A stretch of DNA of 37,944 nt from an uncultured Bacillota bacterium (lineage in GTDB: Bacteria; Bacillota_I; Bacilli_A; RF39; UBA660), in the NCBI GenBank assembly GCA_900318075.1, contig ONJI01000021.1, forward strand, positions 1 through 37,944. Reading direction: 5' to 3'. Positions 7,003 to 15,734 of this stretch are shown here, in pieces (position 1 is the first letter of the stretch; each line of letters opens with the position of its first letter). Under the pieces are notes generated by a model. It was not told the origin of the DNA. It saw only the letters and a program-made list of their open reading frames with translations, and made no database searches. The position numbers and the translations under genes were made by a program.

Positions 7003-8303
7003 ATAAATTTTAAAAAAACATTAAACTTAGGATTTGTAAATACTTTGGTATATATAGCAAATTTTTCAAGATCAGTTAAATCATCTATTGAAATTGCTTT
7101 ATCAACCTTCATGCTTCCGAATGAAGATGCTTTCTTATTAGTTATTTTAATATCACCTTTGCCACTATAAATAACTTTATTATCCCTCTGCATTTTTATA
7201 TCGACTTTAAATTCATAATCAGTTTTTTTATCATTTGTCTCTAAAGTCACATTACCACTAATTTGTTCCTTTTCCTTAGCGTCAAAAATGACAAAATCAA
7301 CACCATCATCTTTCTTAATAAAACTTAAATGCCCTAATTTTCCTGTGATCTCACCTTTTATAAAATCATTTGACTCTCTATCTGTATATAATTTCACTTC
7401 TGTTTTTTTATTTTCTTTAAAAATTACTTTCAAATTTAATAAAAACCTATTCAAACTTTTTTTAATATCACCACTGGATGAATTTTTAATTTTAGCTAAA
7501 GAACTAACTAACTCTTTATTTGATTTTAAAGTATTTACAAAAGTTTCAGCCACCCTTTCATAATTACTTTTATCTATGACAAGTGTTGTCTCATATACTT
7601 TTAAAGTTTTATTATAAACATCTAATGTCTTACTCTTTCCAGTTATCTTTTCAGAAGTAGCCACCCTATCAAAAGCTTGATTTACTCCGTCAAAAATATT
7701 ACGCACATCTTTTAAACTTATCTTGTTAAAACTTCCTAAATTATCAGACTTTAAATAACTATCATATATATCTTCTGAATAGACGTAAATAGCTTTCTTA
7801 TCACTATATACATCTAAGTCTATAAAATCATCATCTAAATAAGTAGAAGAAATCTTAAAATGTGATAAATCATTTGCACTATCAACCACATAATCTATAT
7901 CAAAGTTAAGCTTACTAATTTCATCAAATAATTCTTTATTTTCCTCACCACTCATATTAAAATTAGCTTTAATATTGCCCTTGGATATATCATAATTAGT
8001 ATCACTTATATTATCAATTACATATGTAAAAATCTTATCTACAGCCATTGTAAAAACAGTTTGTGGATTTCTTTTCAAAAACATTGTTCCTACTATTATA
8101 GCAATAATCAAAATTAAAAATATTGTTACAAGCCAAGGAAGCTTCGACATTCGCGCTTTATTACTGTTTTTTACAATATCGTCATAATTAAAACTTCTAA
8201 CATCATCTATTTTTACTTCAGAATCTAATAATGTATCTTCCAAAGCATAATTAGTTTTATTCTCTACATTATTAACAAAATCTTCTAGATCTTTTTTATC
8301 CAT
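6996..8303 (-). CDS. Membrane-anchored extracytoplasmic protein of unknown function
   Basis: 435 aa. A charged, probably cytoplasmic N-terminus of about 52 residues is followed by one membrane segment (about 56-76) and a 350-residue outer part rich in Lys, Asp, Asn and beta-strand-like stretches. This type II topology with a long repeat-poor ectodomain resembles uncharacterised Bacillota membrane proteins; I do not recognise a family. AGGAG lies seven bases ahead of the ATG. The gene ends with TAG inside a terminator, showing that UAG is used as a genuine stop here. It lies between miaB and the CotE-like gene but is separately terminated. Confidence 0.75.
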   Translation of the reverse strand: MDKKDLEDFVNNVENKTNYALEDTLLDSEVKIDDVRSFNYDDIVKNSNKARMSKLPWLVTIFLILIIAIIVGTMFLKRNPQTVFTMAVDKIFTYVIDNISDTNYDISKGNIKANFNMSGEENKELFDEISKLNFDIDYVVDSANDLSHFKISSTYLDDDFIDLDVYSDKKAIYVYSEDIYDSYLKSDNLGSFNKISLKDVRNIFDGVNQAFDRVATSEKITGKSKTLDVYNKTLKVYETTLVIDKSNYERVAETFVNTLKSNKELVSSLAKIKNSSSGDIKKSLNRFLLNLKVIFKENKKTEVKLYTDRESNDFIKGEITGKLGHLSFIKKDDGVDFVIFDAKEKEQISGNVTLETNDKKTDYEFKVDIKMQRDNKVIYSGKGDIKITNKKASSFGSMKVDKAISIDDLTDLEKFAIYTKVFTNPKFNVFLKFIK

Positions 8304-8348
8304 GATATTCTCCTACTTCCCAAGTTAACTATACCAAAATATTATAAA

Positions 8349-9764
8349 TTATTCAACCATTTCCCCATCCATACTAAAAGACTGTACATTAGTTATTTTT
8401 ACATCCACTATTTCACCAATTTTATCTTCGGAAGTTTTAACATTTACAAGCTTCATCGTATCCGTATAGCCTGCTAAAGTAGAACCTTTTTTAGTGCTTT
8501 TACCTTCTAGTAAAACCTTAACCGTCTTACCTAAATATTTTTCATTAGCTTCTTTGGCATATCTATTAATTACATCATTAAGCTTGTAAAGTCTTTGTTC
8601 CTTTTCTTTAAAAGAGACATCATCCTTCATCTTACTAGCAGGCGTTCCTTCTCTAGGTGAAAAAATAAACGTAAATGCCGAATCATATTTGCACTCATTA
8701 ACTACCTCCAAAGTGTCGTTAAAATCCTCTTCCGTCTCACCTGGAAAGCCAACAATTATATCCGTAGTTATAGAAGCTCCTTTAACTTTATCTTTTATTT
8801 TATGAAACAATTCTAAATATGACTCTTTTGTATATCTCCTACCCATCATTTTCAATATTTTATTAGAACCTGACTGTAAAGGAAGATGAATATAAGGCAT
8901 AACATTATCATATTCACTAATTACATCAATCATATCGTCAGTAAAATCCCAAGGATGTGAAGTTACAAACCTTATCCTATCAATACCGGTTTCTGCCACA
9001 TCACGCAGTAAATCACACATATCATAATTAATATCTAAATCTTTTCCATATGCATTTACATTTTGACCAAGTAAAGTTACTTCTTTATAACCAAGAGTCT
9101 TTAATTTTTCTACTTCTCTTATAACATCTTTAGGATTTCTACTTCTTTGCTTTCCTCTAGTATAAGGAACTATACAGTAAGTACAAAACTTATCACAGCC
9201 ATACATTATATTAACCCAAGCCTTATATTTACTATCCCTCTTAACGGGAATATCCTCAATAATATCTCCCTCACAGCTATATACTTGAACCTCTAGACTC
9301 CTACTATTCATGGCCTTTTCTAAAACTGAAGGAAGTTCATGAATATTATGAGTTCCAAATACAATATCGAGCCATTTATATTTATTAAGAATTTCCTCAA
9401 CAACACCCTCTTCTTGAGCCATACATCCACATATTCCTGCAATTAAAGAAGGTCTTTCTTCTTTCATGTGTTTAATTCTACCTATCATCCCAAATACCTT
9501 GTTATGTGCATTTTCCCTAATCGCACAAGTATTAAGTAAAATCAAATCAGCTTTTTCCATGTCATCCACTTCTTTAAAACCCATTTCTTCAAGTATTGCC
9601 CTTATATTTTCAGAATCATGGACATTCATCTGACACCCATAAGTTTTAATATGATATGTTTTTCCTAAACCTAATTTTCTTAAATTATCTGAAATTTCAT
9701 ATTTTTTAGTTTGAACTTTATTTTTAGTTCTAACTTTTGCTTTTTCTCGTTCTGGAGTCAACAT
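8349..9764 (-). CDS. miaB: tRNA-2-methylthio-N6-dimethylallyladenosine synthase MiaB
   Basis: 471 aa. The N-terminal methylthiotransferase domain has three cluster-binding Cys at 44 (TYGCQMN), 80 (NTCAIRE) and 114 (GCMAQ). The radical SAM domain has CxxxCxxC at 190/194/197, with TRGKQRSR just after. The C-terminal TRAM domain covers about 405-471. It adds the methylthio group to i6A37 of tRNAs reading UNN codons, using two 4Fe-4S clusters. The ATG at 9764 is chosen because AAGTGAT lies ahead and the upstream 18 codons read as non-conserved. The usual neighbour mutS is not seen here. Confidence 0.95.
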   Translation of the reverse strand: MLTPEREKAKVRTKNKVQTKKYEISDNLRKLGLGKTYHIKTYGCQMNVHDSENIRAILEEMGFKEVDDMEKADLILLNTCAIRENAHNKVFGMIGRIKHMKEERPSLIAGICGCMAQEEGVVEEILNKYKWLDIVFGTHNIHELPSVLEKAMNSRSLEVQVYSCEGDIIEDIPVKRDSKYKAWVNIMYGCDKFCTYCIVPYTRGKQRSRNPKDVIREVEKLKTLGYKEVTLLGQNVNAYGKDLDINYDMCDLLRDVAETGIDRIRFVTSHPWDFTDDMIDVISEYDNVMPYIHLPLQSGSNKILKMMGRRYTKESYLELFHKIKDKVKGASITTDIIVGFPGETEEDFNDTLEVVNECKYDSAFTFIFSPREGTPASKMKDDVSFKEKEQRLYKLNDVINRYAKEANEKYLGKTVKVLLEGKSTKKGSTLAGYTDTMKLVNVKTSEDKIGEIVDVKITNVQSFSMDGEMVE

Positions 9765-9904
9765 ATAAATCACTTCTTTTCCTTTAAAAATAATAACACA
9801 CTTAACACTTTTATTCAATATATTAAATATTCAATAGCTACTTTTATTTGCGAACTTCTTATGTAGTAATATTTATTTTTATATCATATTTTCCTTTACT
9901 GCAC

Positions 9905-9933
9905 AAAAAATGTAGACACTACTGCCTACATTT
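9905..9933 (-). terminator. Terminator after the RNase J-like gene
   Basis: AAATGTAG (9908-9915) pairs with CTACATTT (9926-9933) across a ten-base loop, and TTT continues on the minus strand 16 bases past the stop codon. Confidence 0.7.
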
Positions 9934-9948
9934 ACTATATCAGCCCAT

Positions 9949-11595
9949 TTAAACTTCCAAAGTAGCAATCAATATCATCGGTTTGCATTCCGTTTGTTCA
10001 TAAAAATACTTACCAACTTTATCTCTAATACCAAGTTTAACCTTAGCAAAATCTACATAACTGCCTTTTGTGTGTTCTTTGATTACTTCTAAAGATATTC
10101 TTTGAGCTTCTTTTATCAAATCAATATTTTCTTTTACATATATAAAGCCTCTAGTTAAAACTTCAGGCCCAGCTAAAACCTCTTTAGTTTCCTTATCTAA
10201 TGTGGCAGTAATAATAACAATACCATTGCCACTTAATAGTTCTCTATCTTTAAGAACAAGCTCACCTACATCACCAGAACCTAATCCATCGATTAAAATA
10301 TCATCGACTGGAACTTTAATACCATTATCTATAAGTTTACCATCTTCAAAATAAGCAACTTGGCCATTCAATTTAAGTAAAATATTTTCCTCACTCATAC
10401 CAACTTTTTTAGCAACTTCCGCATTAGCCACCTGATGACGATATTCACCAATAACTGGCATATAATACTTTGGATTCATAAGATTTAACATAAGCATCAA
10501 ATCCTCAGAAGATGCATGATATGACAAATACTTTTTCCTAGAAAGTTCTATGACATTTGCGCCTATTTTAGCTAAAACATCAAATATTTTAGTGGCAGTT
10601 CTTTCCATTCCATCATCAATTGTCGAAGCAAAGACAACTGTATCATCTTGGGTAATGGTTATAAACTTATCATAACCTCTAACTATCCTCTTTAAATTAG
10701 AAAAAGCTTTTTCCCTTTCATCAGAAATAATAATTACTACTCTTTTATCATTGACATGTGATATAGTTTTAATGCGTTTCTTATCAAAATCAACATATTT
10801 CATATCAATAGCTTTTAAAATAACACTTTCAAGCCTTTTACCCAAAATAACTACATTCCGATTAGTATTTTTAAGTTCATTAAATAACTCTTGAATTCTA
10901 TAAAGCTGTGTTTGATAGACATTATATAAAATTCGTCCATCATTCCTGTTTAATATTTCACGAATCAAATCACTCGTTCGATGGTTTGGTGAAGTATATC
11001 CTTTTCTATCAGCATATAAAGATTCTGAAAGCAAACATAATACACCTTGCTTTCCAACATATGCGAGTTTACCAATATCAGTTTTATAATTTCCAAGCAT
11101 TGTCGAATCAAAAATAAAATTACCTGTATAAAATATAGCTCCATCAGGTGTATATAACACATAACCTACCGCATCAGGTACTGTATGTGTAAGCGATATA
11201 GGGAAAATTGCATTTGCGCCAAAATTAACCTTTCTATGTGGTTTTAGTTCGATTAAATTTTTTACACTTAAATTTTCAAAAATAAATTCATCTTTTATAA
11301 CTTCTAAAGTAAATTTAGTACCATATATTTTAATATCTGGAATTTCCTTAACTATTTCCGTTAAAGCCCCCATGTTATTATCATGACCGTGTGTAATAAA
11401 AATACCCTTAACATTCTTTAAATTGTTTTTTATATAATCGTAATTTGGAATAATATAATCTACTCCAAGCATCTTGTCATCAGCGTACTTTAAACCTGCA
11501 TCAAAAACAAATATATCTTTATCAACTTCCACAACATACATATTTTTTCCGTTTTCATTAAGTCCGCCAAGACCAAAAATTTTAATTTTACTCAT
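9949..11595 (-). CDS. rnjB: RNase J-family protein, RNase J2-like, with a degenerate active site
   Basis: 548 aa, the full RNase J length, with the metallo-beta-lactamase, beta-CASP and C-terminal regions all present. In RNase J1 the metal ligands lie in HGHEDHIG, a HSIPDA-type His, TGDF and HGEYRH. Here they read HGHDNNMG (69-76), HTVPDA (His137 kept), TGNF (Asn159) and VIGEYRH (Ile382). Two His of the first motif survive, but the Asp and His after them, the later Asp and the late His are replaced, so four of seven ligands are lost. SGH is SYH at 358-360. B. subtilis RNase J2 also has a weakened motif and works as a partner of J1 in mRNA decay. A scaffold or regulatory role is inferred. A catalytic J1 is not in this window. 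AAAGGAG precedes the ATG. Confidence 0.88.
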   Translation of the reverse strand: MSKIKIFGLGGLNENGKNMYVVEVDKDIFVFDAGLKYADDKMLGVDYIIPNYDYIKNNLKNVKGIFITHGHDNNMGALTEIVKEIPDIKIYGTKFTLEVIKDEFIFENLSVKNLIELKPHRKVNFGANAIFPISLTHTVPDAVGYVLYTPDGAIFYTGNFIFDSTMLGNYKTDIGKLAYVGKQGVLCLLSESLYADRKGYTSPNHRTSDLIREILNRNDGRILYNVYQTQLYRIQELFNELKNTNRNVVILGKRLESVILKAIDMKYVDFDKKRIKTISHVNDKRVVIIISDEREKAFSNLKRIVRGYDKFITITQDDTVVFASTIDDGMERTATKIFDVLAKIGANVIELSRKKYLSYHASSEDLMLMLNLMNPKYYMPVIGEYRHQVANAEVAKKVGMSEENILLKLNGQVAYFEDGKLIDNGIKVPVDDILIDGLGSGDVGELVLKDRELLSGNGIVIITATLDKETKEVLAGPEVLTRGFIYVKENIDLIKEAQRISLEVIKEHTKGSYVDFAKVKLGIRDKVGKYFYEQTECKPMILIATLEV

Positions 11596-11631
11596 TTTAT
11601 CTCCTTTCTTTAAAATTCAAAAGCCAGAGTA

Positions 11632-11660
11632 ATTATATCAAAAAAGCATATAAAAAGCAA
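11632..11660 (-). promoter_or_regulatory. Promoter of the RNase J-like gene
   Basis: TTGCTT (11655-11660), 17 bases, TATAAT (11632-11637) on the minus strand, about 37 bases ahead of the ATG. Confidence 0.65.
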
Positions 11661-11742
11661 ACTAAAAGGGCTTCATTAATATTTACAATAATGAATAATT
11701 TAAAAAAACACAACTCGTGTTAAAAATTATAATTCCTTATAT

Positions 11743-11773
11743 ATAAAAAAACATTTATAGTTTTTCTATAAAT
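11743..11773 (-). terminator. Terminator after argS
   Basis: ATTTATAG (11753-11760) pairs with CTATAAAT (11766-11773) over five T/A bases, with T runs on both sides. It lies about 70 bases past the argS stop. The rest of 11661-11839 holds nothing I can assign. Confidence 0.6.
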
Positions 11774-11839
11774 ATTTTTTATTAAACATTATTTATGTAT
11801 TTCAATCAATAAATAACATTTTTTACTCAAAGCTTATAA

Positions 11840-13525
11840 TTACATAGATTTTGGTATATAAATTCCTAAAAGTGACAATAAACTCTTTAACACTTTATTG
11901 TTAAATGAAAGAACTATATCATAGTCATTTTTAATATCATCATCTATATCAGTCATCCTATTTTCTACATAGAAATTATTGGCAAGTACTGAAAGTTCAT
12001 ATACATAATTTGCAATATAATGAGGTTTTCTTTCTCTAGCAGACTGATCAATTACGACTGGGACATCTATCAGTTTAAGCCTCAAATCTCTATCTATATC
12101 ATTATATATATTATCCGATAATAAGCCATTATTACTAGAAAGAAGTTTACTGATTCGAAGATAAGTATATAAAATATAAGGGCCAGTTTTACCATTTACT
12201 TCACTAAACTTTTTGATATCAAATATATAATTTCTCGACATATCATTTTGTAAATCAGCAAATTTTATAATCGAATTTACTATTTTATCTAAGTCCTCTT
12301 TATCCATTTTTTTGTTTTCTTCTCTTAAATTTATAAACTCTTCCCTTACTTCACTGATTAAATCATCAAGTTTTAAAGTTCCCCCACTACGGGTTTTAAA
12401 TGGTTTATTATCTTTACCATTTACTGTTCCATATCCATGATGTTCTAAGCCCTTTTCATATATGTGGGCTTTACGTGCCACTCTAAAAACTTGCTCAAAA
12501 TGTAAACTCTGTCTATCATCTGTAACATATATAATATCATCAGGATCAAAATCTTTTTTTCTCTGCCAAATGGTTGCTAAATCAGAAGTACTATACAAAT
12601 AAGCTCCATCGCTCTTTTGTAAAATCAAAGGAGGAACATCTACTTTGTCACTATCTTCCTTGACATCTATTATTTTAGCCCCATCATCTATTCTGACAAG
12701 ACCTTTACTTTCTATATAAGGAATCATTTCATCAAAATACTTATAAGCATCAGATTCCCCATACCAATAATCAAAATCTACAGATAAATACTCGTAAAGT
12801 CTTTTAATATCATCAAGAGAAATTTTCATTATCTTCTTCCATAAATATACATACTCTTCATTTCCATCTTGAAGTTCTTTAGTTATCTTATGACACTTTT
12901 CTTTAACATCATCATCCTCTTTGCATAAAGCACTTACTTTAGGATAAGTCTTATTTAGATACTCTAAATCAAATTCTATATCCTCATATTTAGTATTTGG
13001 AAAATCATTAATTATACCATATATAACTTGACCCATCTGAAGTCCGATATCACCTAAATGGACATCGCCTATTACCTTATTACCTTTAAATTTTAATATA
13101 TTGTAAATTGCCTGTCCGATTATTGCTGTACGTAAATGTCCTACATGTAATGGTTTAGCTACATTAGGTCCACCATAATCAATAACTATCGTACTTTGTT
13201 CTTTAGTACATCCTAAACTATCCTTAGTAATTAACTTTCTTAAAGATTCATTTATAAACCTATCTGACACACATATATTTATAAATCCCGGTTTAGCAAG
13301 CTCAACACTTTTAAAATAGAAAGAAAAATCAGACATTTTTTTAATTTCAGATATCACTTCCTCGCCTATTACCAAAGGTGCTTTATGATAAGTTTTAGCT
13401 AAACTAAATAAATTATCACACTGAAAATCCACAAATTCTTCTTTAGATTTTACAACTTTAGGCTCCACTTCATAGCCAATTTTTTTAAAAGCCTTATTCA
13501 AAATACTTTCAAGTTCATTATACAT
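11840..13525 (-). CDS. argS: Arginyl-tRNA synthetase
   Basis: 561 aa. An N-terminal Arg-tRNA synthetase domain (about 1-95) is followed by the class I catalytic core with HVGH at 127-130 inside KPLHVGHLRT. FKTRSGGTLKLDDL lies near 383-396, where most ArgS enzymes have no classic KMSKS, and a C-terminal DALR anticodon-binding domain covers about 450-561. It charges tRNA-Arg in the cytosol. The ATG at 13525 has AGGAGG seven bases ahead. The open frame extends upstream to 13591, but those codons are the T-box and terminator of the leader and are not protein-coding. Expression is controlled by the T-box just upstream. Confidence 0.96.
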   Translation of the reverse strand: MYNELESILNKAFKKIGYEVEPKVVKSKEEFVDFQCDNLFSLAKTYHKAPLVIGEEVISEIKKMSDFSFYFKSVELAKPGFINICVSDRFINESLRKLITKDSLGCTKEQSTIVIDYGGPNVAKPLHVGHLRTAIIGQAIYNILKFKGNKVIGDVHLGDIGLQMGQVIYGIINDFPNTKYEDIEFDLEYLNKTYPKVSALCKEDDDVKEKCHKITKELQDGNEEYVYLWKKIMKISLDDIKRLYEYLSVDFDYWYGESDAYKYFDEMIPYIESKGLVRIDDGAKIIDVKEDSDKVDVPPLILQKSDGAYLYSTSDLATIWQRKKDFDPDDIIYVTDDRQSLHFEQVFRVARKAHIYEKGLEHHGYGTVNGKDNKPFKTRSGGTLKLDDLISEVREEFINLREENKKMDKEDLDKIVNSIIKFADLQNDMSRNYIFDIKKFSEVNGKTGPYILYTYLRISKLLSSNNGLLSDNIYNDIDRDLRLKLIDVPVVIDQSARERKPHYIANYVYELSVLANNFYVENRMTDIDDDIKNDYDIVLSFNNKVLKSLLSLLGIYIPKSM

Positions 13526-13552
13526 ATTATTCCTCCTAAAATAATAAAATAA

Positions 13553-13745
13553 TTCTATAAAATAAGGACGAGTATAACCCCGCGGTACCACCTTAATTCA
13601 TAGAATTCCTATGCTCTTTCGTCTTTAACGCAGATCTACGTTTTAAGCTTAAAAGGTGCGTTCATAAGTAAATATTATTAGTTTCCACTAACCACTAACT
13701 CACTATAAATATTAAACCTTATTACTATTCCTTCGTCATCACTTT
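13553..13745 (-). promoter_or_regulatory. T-box riboswitch controlling argS (specifier CGC, Arg)
   Basis: On the minus strand the leader holds the T-box AAGGTGGTACCGCG (13581-13594), which pairs with the free NCCA end of uncharged tRNA, and a TCGTCC segment followed by a T-rich stretch as the terminator's 3' arm. A stem I lies upstream, with AATAGTAA on the 5' side of the specifier loop and GAA-CGC-ACC on the 3' side. The codon CGC (13658-13660) in the usual place after GAA reads Arg, as expected for argS. Premature termination is expected unless uncharged tRNA-Arg binds. Confidence 0.92.
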
Positions 13746-13751
13746 GACCAT

Positions 13752-13780
13752 ATTATAAAAAAATATATTTTTTTTGTCAA
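13752..13780 (-). promoter_or_regulatory. Consensus promoter of the argS T-box leader
   Basis: TTGACA (13775-13780), 17 A/T-only bases, TATAAT (13752-13757) on the minus strand: a perfect sigma-A match. Confidence 0.9.
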
Positions 13781-13808
13781 GAAAAAGGGTTATCTAAGAT
13801 AACCCTTT
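13779..13808 (-). terminator. Terminator after the SipW/TasA-type surface protein gene
   Basis: AAAGGGTTATCT (13784-13795) pairs with AGATAACCCTTT (13797-13808), then TTC on the minus strand. It abuts the argS -35 box. Confidence 0.8.
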
Positions 13809-13821
13809 GCAAAGCATATTA

Positions 13822-14406
13822 TTAAGCTTGAGATGCTGTAAATGAAACATTGACAGTAATAGATTCACTAGAAGCCAAACTAGTAACCTCAGTATCTTTA
13901 AATTTAGCAGTTACTTTAATATTAGATGATCCATTAGTTGCTGCTAAACTTGCAGATGGAGTAAAACTTCCTATAGTAAACTCAATATGTCCAGCATCAC
14001 TTGTACAAACTGTACTAGTTCCAGAACCTGTACAAGAACCTCCAGTTGTAGCTGTCATTGTAGGAGTACCTAAAGTTGCATCTAAACTACCTGTATTTAA
14101 AATAGTTAAAGTATATTCTACTTTATCTCCTGGTTGATTAAGTGTAGCACTTAAAGTCGCACTTTGATTAGTAGGATAAGCAATTGTTCCTCCTGAAGGT
14201 GCAGTTGTTCCACCCGCTCCTGTCGTAGTAGAAATAACACCTGCTCCACTAGTTTTTGAAGTATCATATTGTACATTCCAGCTAGAATTAATAGTTGCTG
14301 TACCATTAATTGTAAGTGCCGTACTAAATGCTGCATAAGCTACTGCCATAATTACCAAAACCCCTAATAACATTGCAATCATCGCATTTTTATGATTATT
14401 TCCCAT
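13822..14406 (-). CDS. SipW/TasA/camelysin-type secreted surface protein
   Basis: 194 aa. An N-terminal signal of about 30 residues (MGNNHKN, then a hydrophobic run ending AYAAFSTAL) leads into LTINGTATINSSWNV. This signal plus the first beta-strand is typical of the TasA/camelysin-like proteins cleaved by SipW-type signal peptidases. The mature part is extremely rich in Thr, Ser, Gly and Ala with few charges, as in beta-sandwich fibre or matrix proteins. Two Cys (near 135 and 144) could form a disulfide. GGGAG lies ahead of the ATG at 14406; the upstream start at 14445 is not supported. A promoter TTGCGC-17-TATATT precedes it. No SipW peptidase is present in the window. A surface or matrix role is inferred. 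Confidence 0.75.
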   Translation of the reverse strand: MGNNHKNAMIAMLLGVLVIMAVAYAAFSTALTINGTATINSSWNVQYDTSKTSGAGVISTTTGAGGTTAPSGGTIAYPTNQSATLSATLNQPGDKVEYTLTILNTGSLDATLGTPTMTATTGGSCTGSGTSTVCTSDAGHIEFTIGSFTPSASLAATNGSSNIKVTAKFKDTEVTSLASSESITVNVSFTASQA

Positions 14407-14490
14407 ATAAATTCTCCCTTCCTTATCATAACTAAAATATATCATAACTTCTTTCCACGCGCAATATCATTTTTGTAACTTTACAAAATA

Positions 14491-15300
14491 TTACACTAAA
14501 AAATAAAGTAGTATGATAATACCTAATATAATTCTATAATACCCAAAAGCTTTAAAATCATGTTTTTTGATATAATTCATTAAAAATTTAATAACAAACA
14601 TCGACGTAATAAAAGCTGTCACCATGCCGACAAGTAAAATTGTAAGCTCTAACCCTGTAAAGTTGAAAGAAAATTTAAGTAGCTTAAGTAAGCTCGCGCC
14701 AAACATAACCGGAATTGCCAAAAAGAAAGTAAACTCCGCTGCTGTAGTCCTAGATACTCCAATTAAAAGCGCACCAACTATTGTTGCTCCAGATCTAGAC
14801 GTTCCTGGAAATATTGCAGCAATTAACTGAAATATTCCAATAAGTAAAGCTGTATTATAAGTAATCTCCGTAAGTGAAGTGATTTTAGCTTTACGGTTTT
14901 TATTTTCAATCACAATAAATAGAATACCAAATACTATTAAGGCAATTGCTACACACACCGGATTATAGAAAAGCCTCTCAAATACCTCATCAAATAAAAT
15001 TCCAATAACAGCAGCCGGAATACACGCCACTATTATTTTTCCCCAAAGGGAGATTATATTCATATCTATTTTGACCTTTCCCTTATCTTTATATAATGGC
15101 CATATCTTATTCCAAAATAATATTACAACCGCCATAATTGCTCCAAGTTGAATTACGACCTCAAACATATTGTAAAACTCTTTAGAAACATCTAATTTGA
15201 TAAATTCATTGAGCAAAATCATATGACCCGTACTGCTTATTGGAAGCCACTCTGTAATACCTTCAACAATACCAAAAATAATTGCTTTTATAATAAACAT
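14491..15300 (-). CDS. uppP: Undecaprenyl-diphosphatase UppP (BacA)
   Basis: 269 aa with about eight membrane helices. Both family signatures are present: EGITEWLPISSTGH from residue 13 and PGTSRSGATI at 165-174. It dephosphorylates undecaprenyl diphosphate to recycle the lipid carrier for peptidoglycan and other wall polymers, and is linked to bacitracin tolerance. Its ATG overlaps the stop of the lipoprotein gene by one base (TAATG), so tex, lipoprotein and uppP form a coupled unit. Confidence 0.95.
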   Translation of the reverse strand: MFIIKAIIFGIVEGITEWLPISSTGHMILLNEFIKLDVSKEFYNMFEVVIQLGAIMAVVILFWNKIWPLYKDKGKVKIDMNIISLWGKIIVACIPAAVIGILFDEVFERLFYNPVCVAIALIVFGILFIVIENKNRKAKITSLTEITYNTALLIGIFQLIAAIFPGTSRSGATIVGALLIGVSRTTAAEFTFFLAIPVMFGASLLKLLKFSFNFTGLELTILLVGMVTAFITSMFVIKFLMNYIKKHDFKAFGYYRIILGIIILLYFLV

Positions 15301-15734
15301 TATTTACCCTCACATTCTATATTTTCTTCTTTCATTTTATTGAAAAACTTCACCACGTTTTTCTTTAATTTAAATTCTTTTAAAATATTATTATCTATTT
15401 TTTGTACATCTAAAGCGTATTTAATCTCAAATTCATCTTGATTATTCTTAGATATATATACTTTAATATTATCATCATATTTTTTATTATAACTATCATT
15501 TGCTTCTTTTATATTTTTTAAAGTGTCTTTTCCATCTTCATCAAGCGCCTTATAGTTTTTAGTAATAGTTGCCTTTTTAATCACATCTTCGTTATCATAA
15601 ACTACATTTATCCTAGTAGAATCAGTTAAATGAAATGTCTTAGTTTCATATTTGCACGTTTTACTAAAATCATAATTTTGTGTACACCCTGTTAAAGCAA
15701 AAATTAAAGCTAGCATCAAAAAATATTTTTTCAT
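15300..15734 (-). CDS. Small lipoprotein of unknown function
   Basis: 144 aa. A lipoprotein signal peptide ends in the lipobox LTGC, so Cys17 should be lipidated and the mature protein held on the outer face of the membrane. The mature part is Lys/Asp/Asn-rich with predicted alpha/beta content. I do not recognise a family. The start codon overlaps the tex stop (ATGA), and AAAGGAGG in the last tex codons is its ribosome site, so it is coupled to tex. It is followed by uppP with a one-base overlap. Confidence 0.85.
   Translation of the reverse strand: MKKYFLMLALIFALTGCTQNYDFSKTCKYETKTFHLTDSTRINVVYDNEDVIKKATITKNYKALDEDGKDTLKNIKEANDSYNKKYDDNIKVYISKNNQDEFEIKYALDVQKIDNNILKEFKLKKNVVKFFNKMKEENIECEGK

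Noticed and set aside
11774-11830. Imperfect inverted repeat around AACATTATTTATG and CAATAAATAACATT
   Set aside because: The arms mismatch at several positions and the composition is nearly pure A/T, so chance pairing is likely.
13526-13591. Upstream extension of argS beginning MVPRGYTRP
   Set aside because: These codons are the T-box and terminator arm of the riboswitch; the ATG at 13525 has an excellent ribosome site and fits the family's N-terminus.
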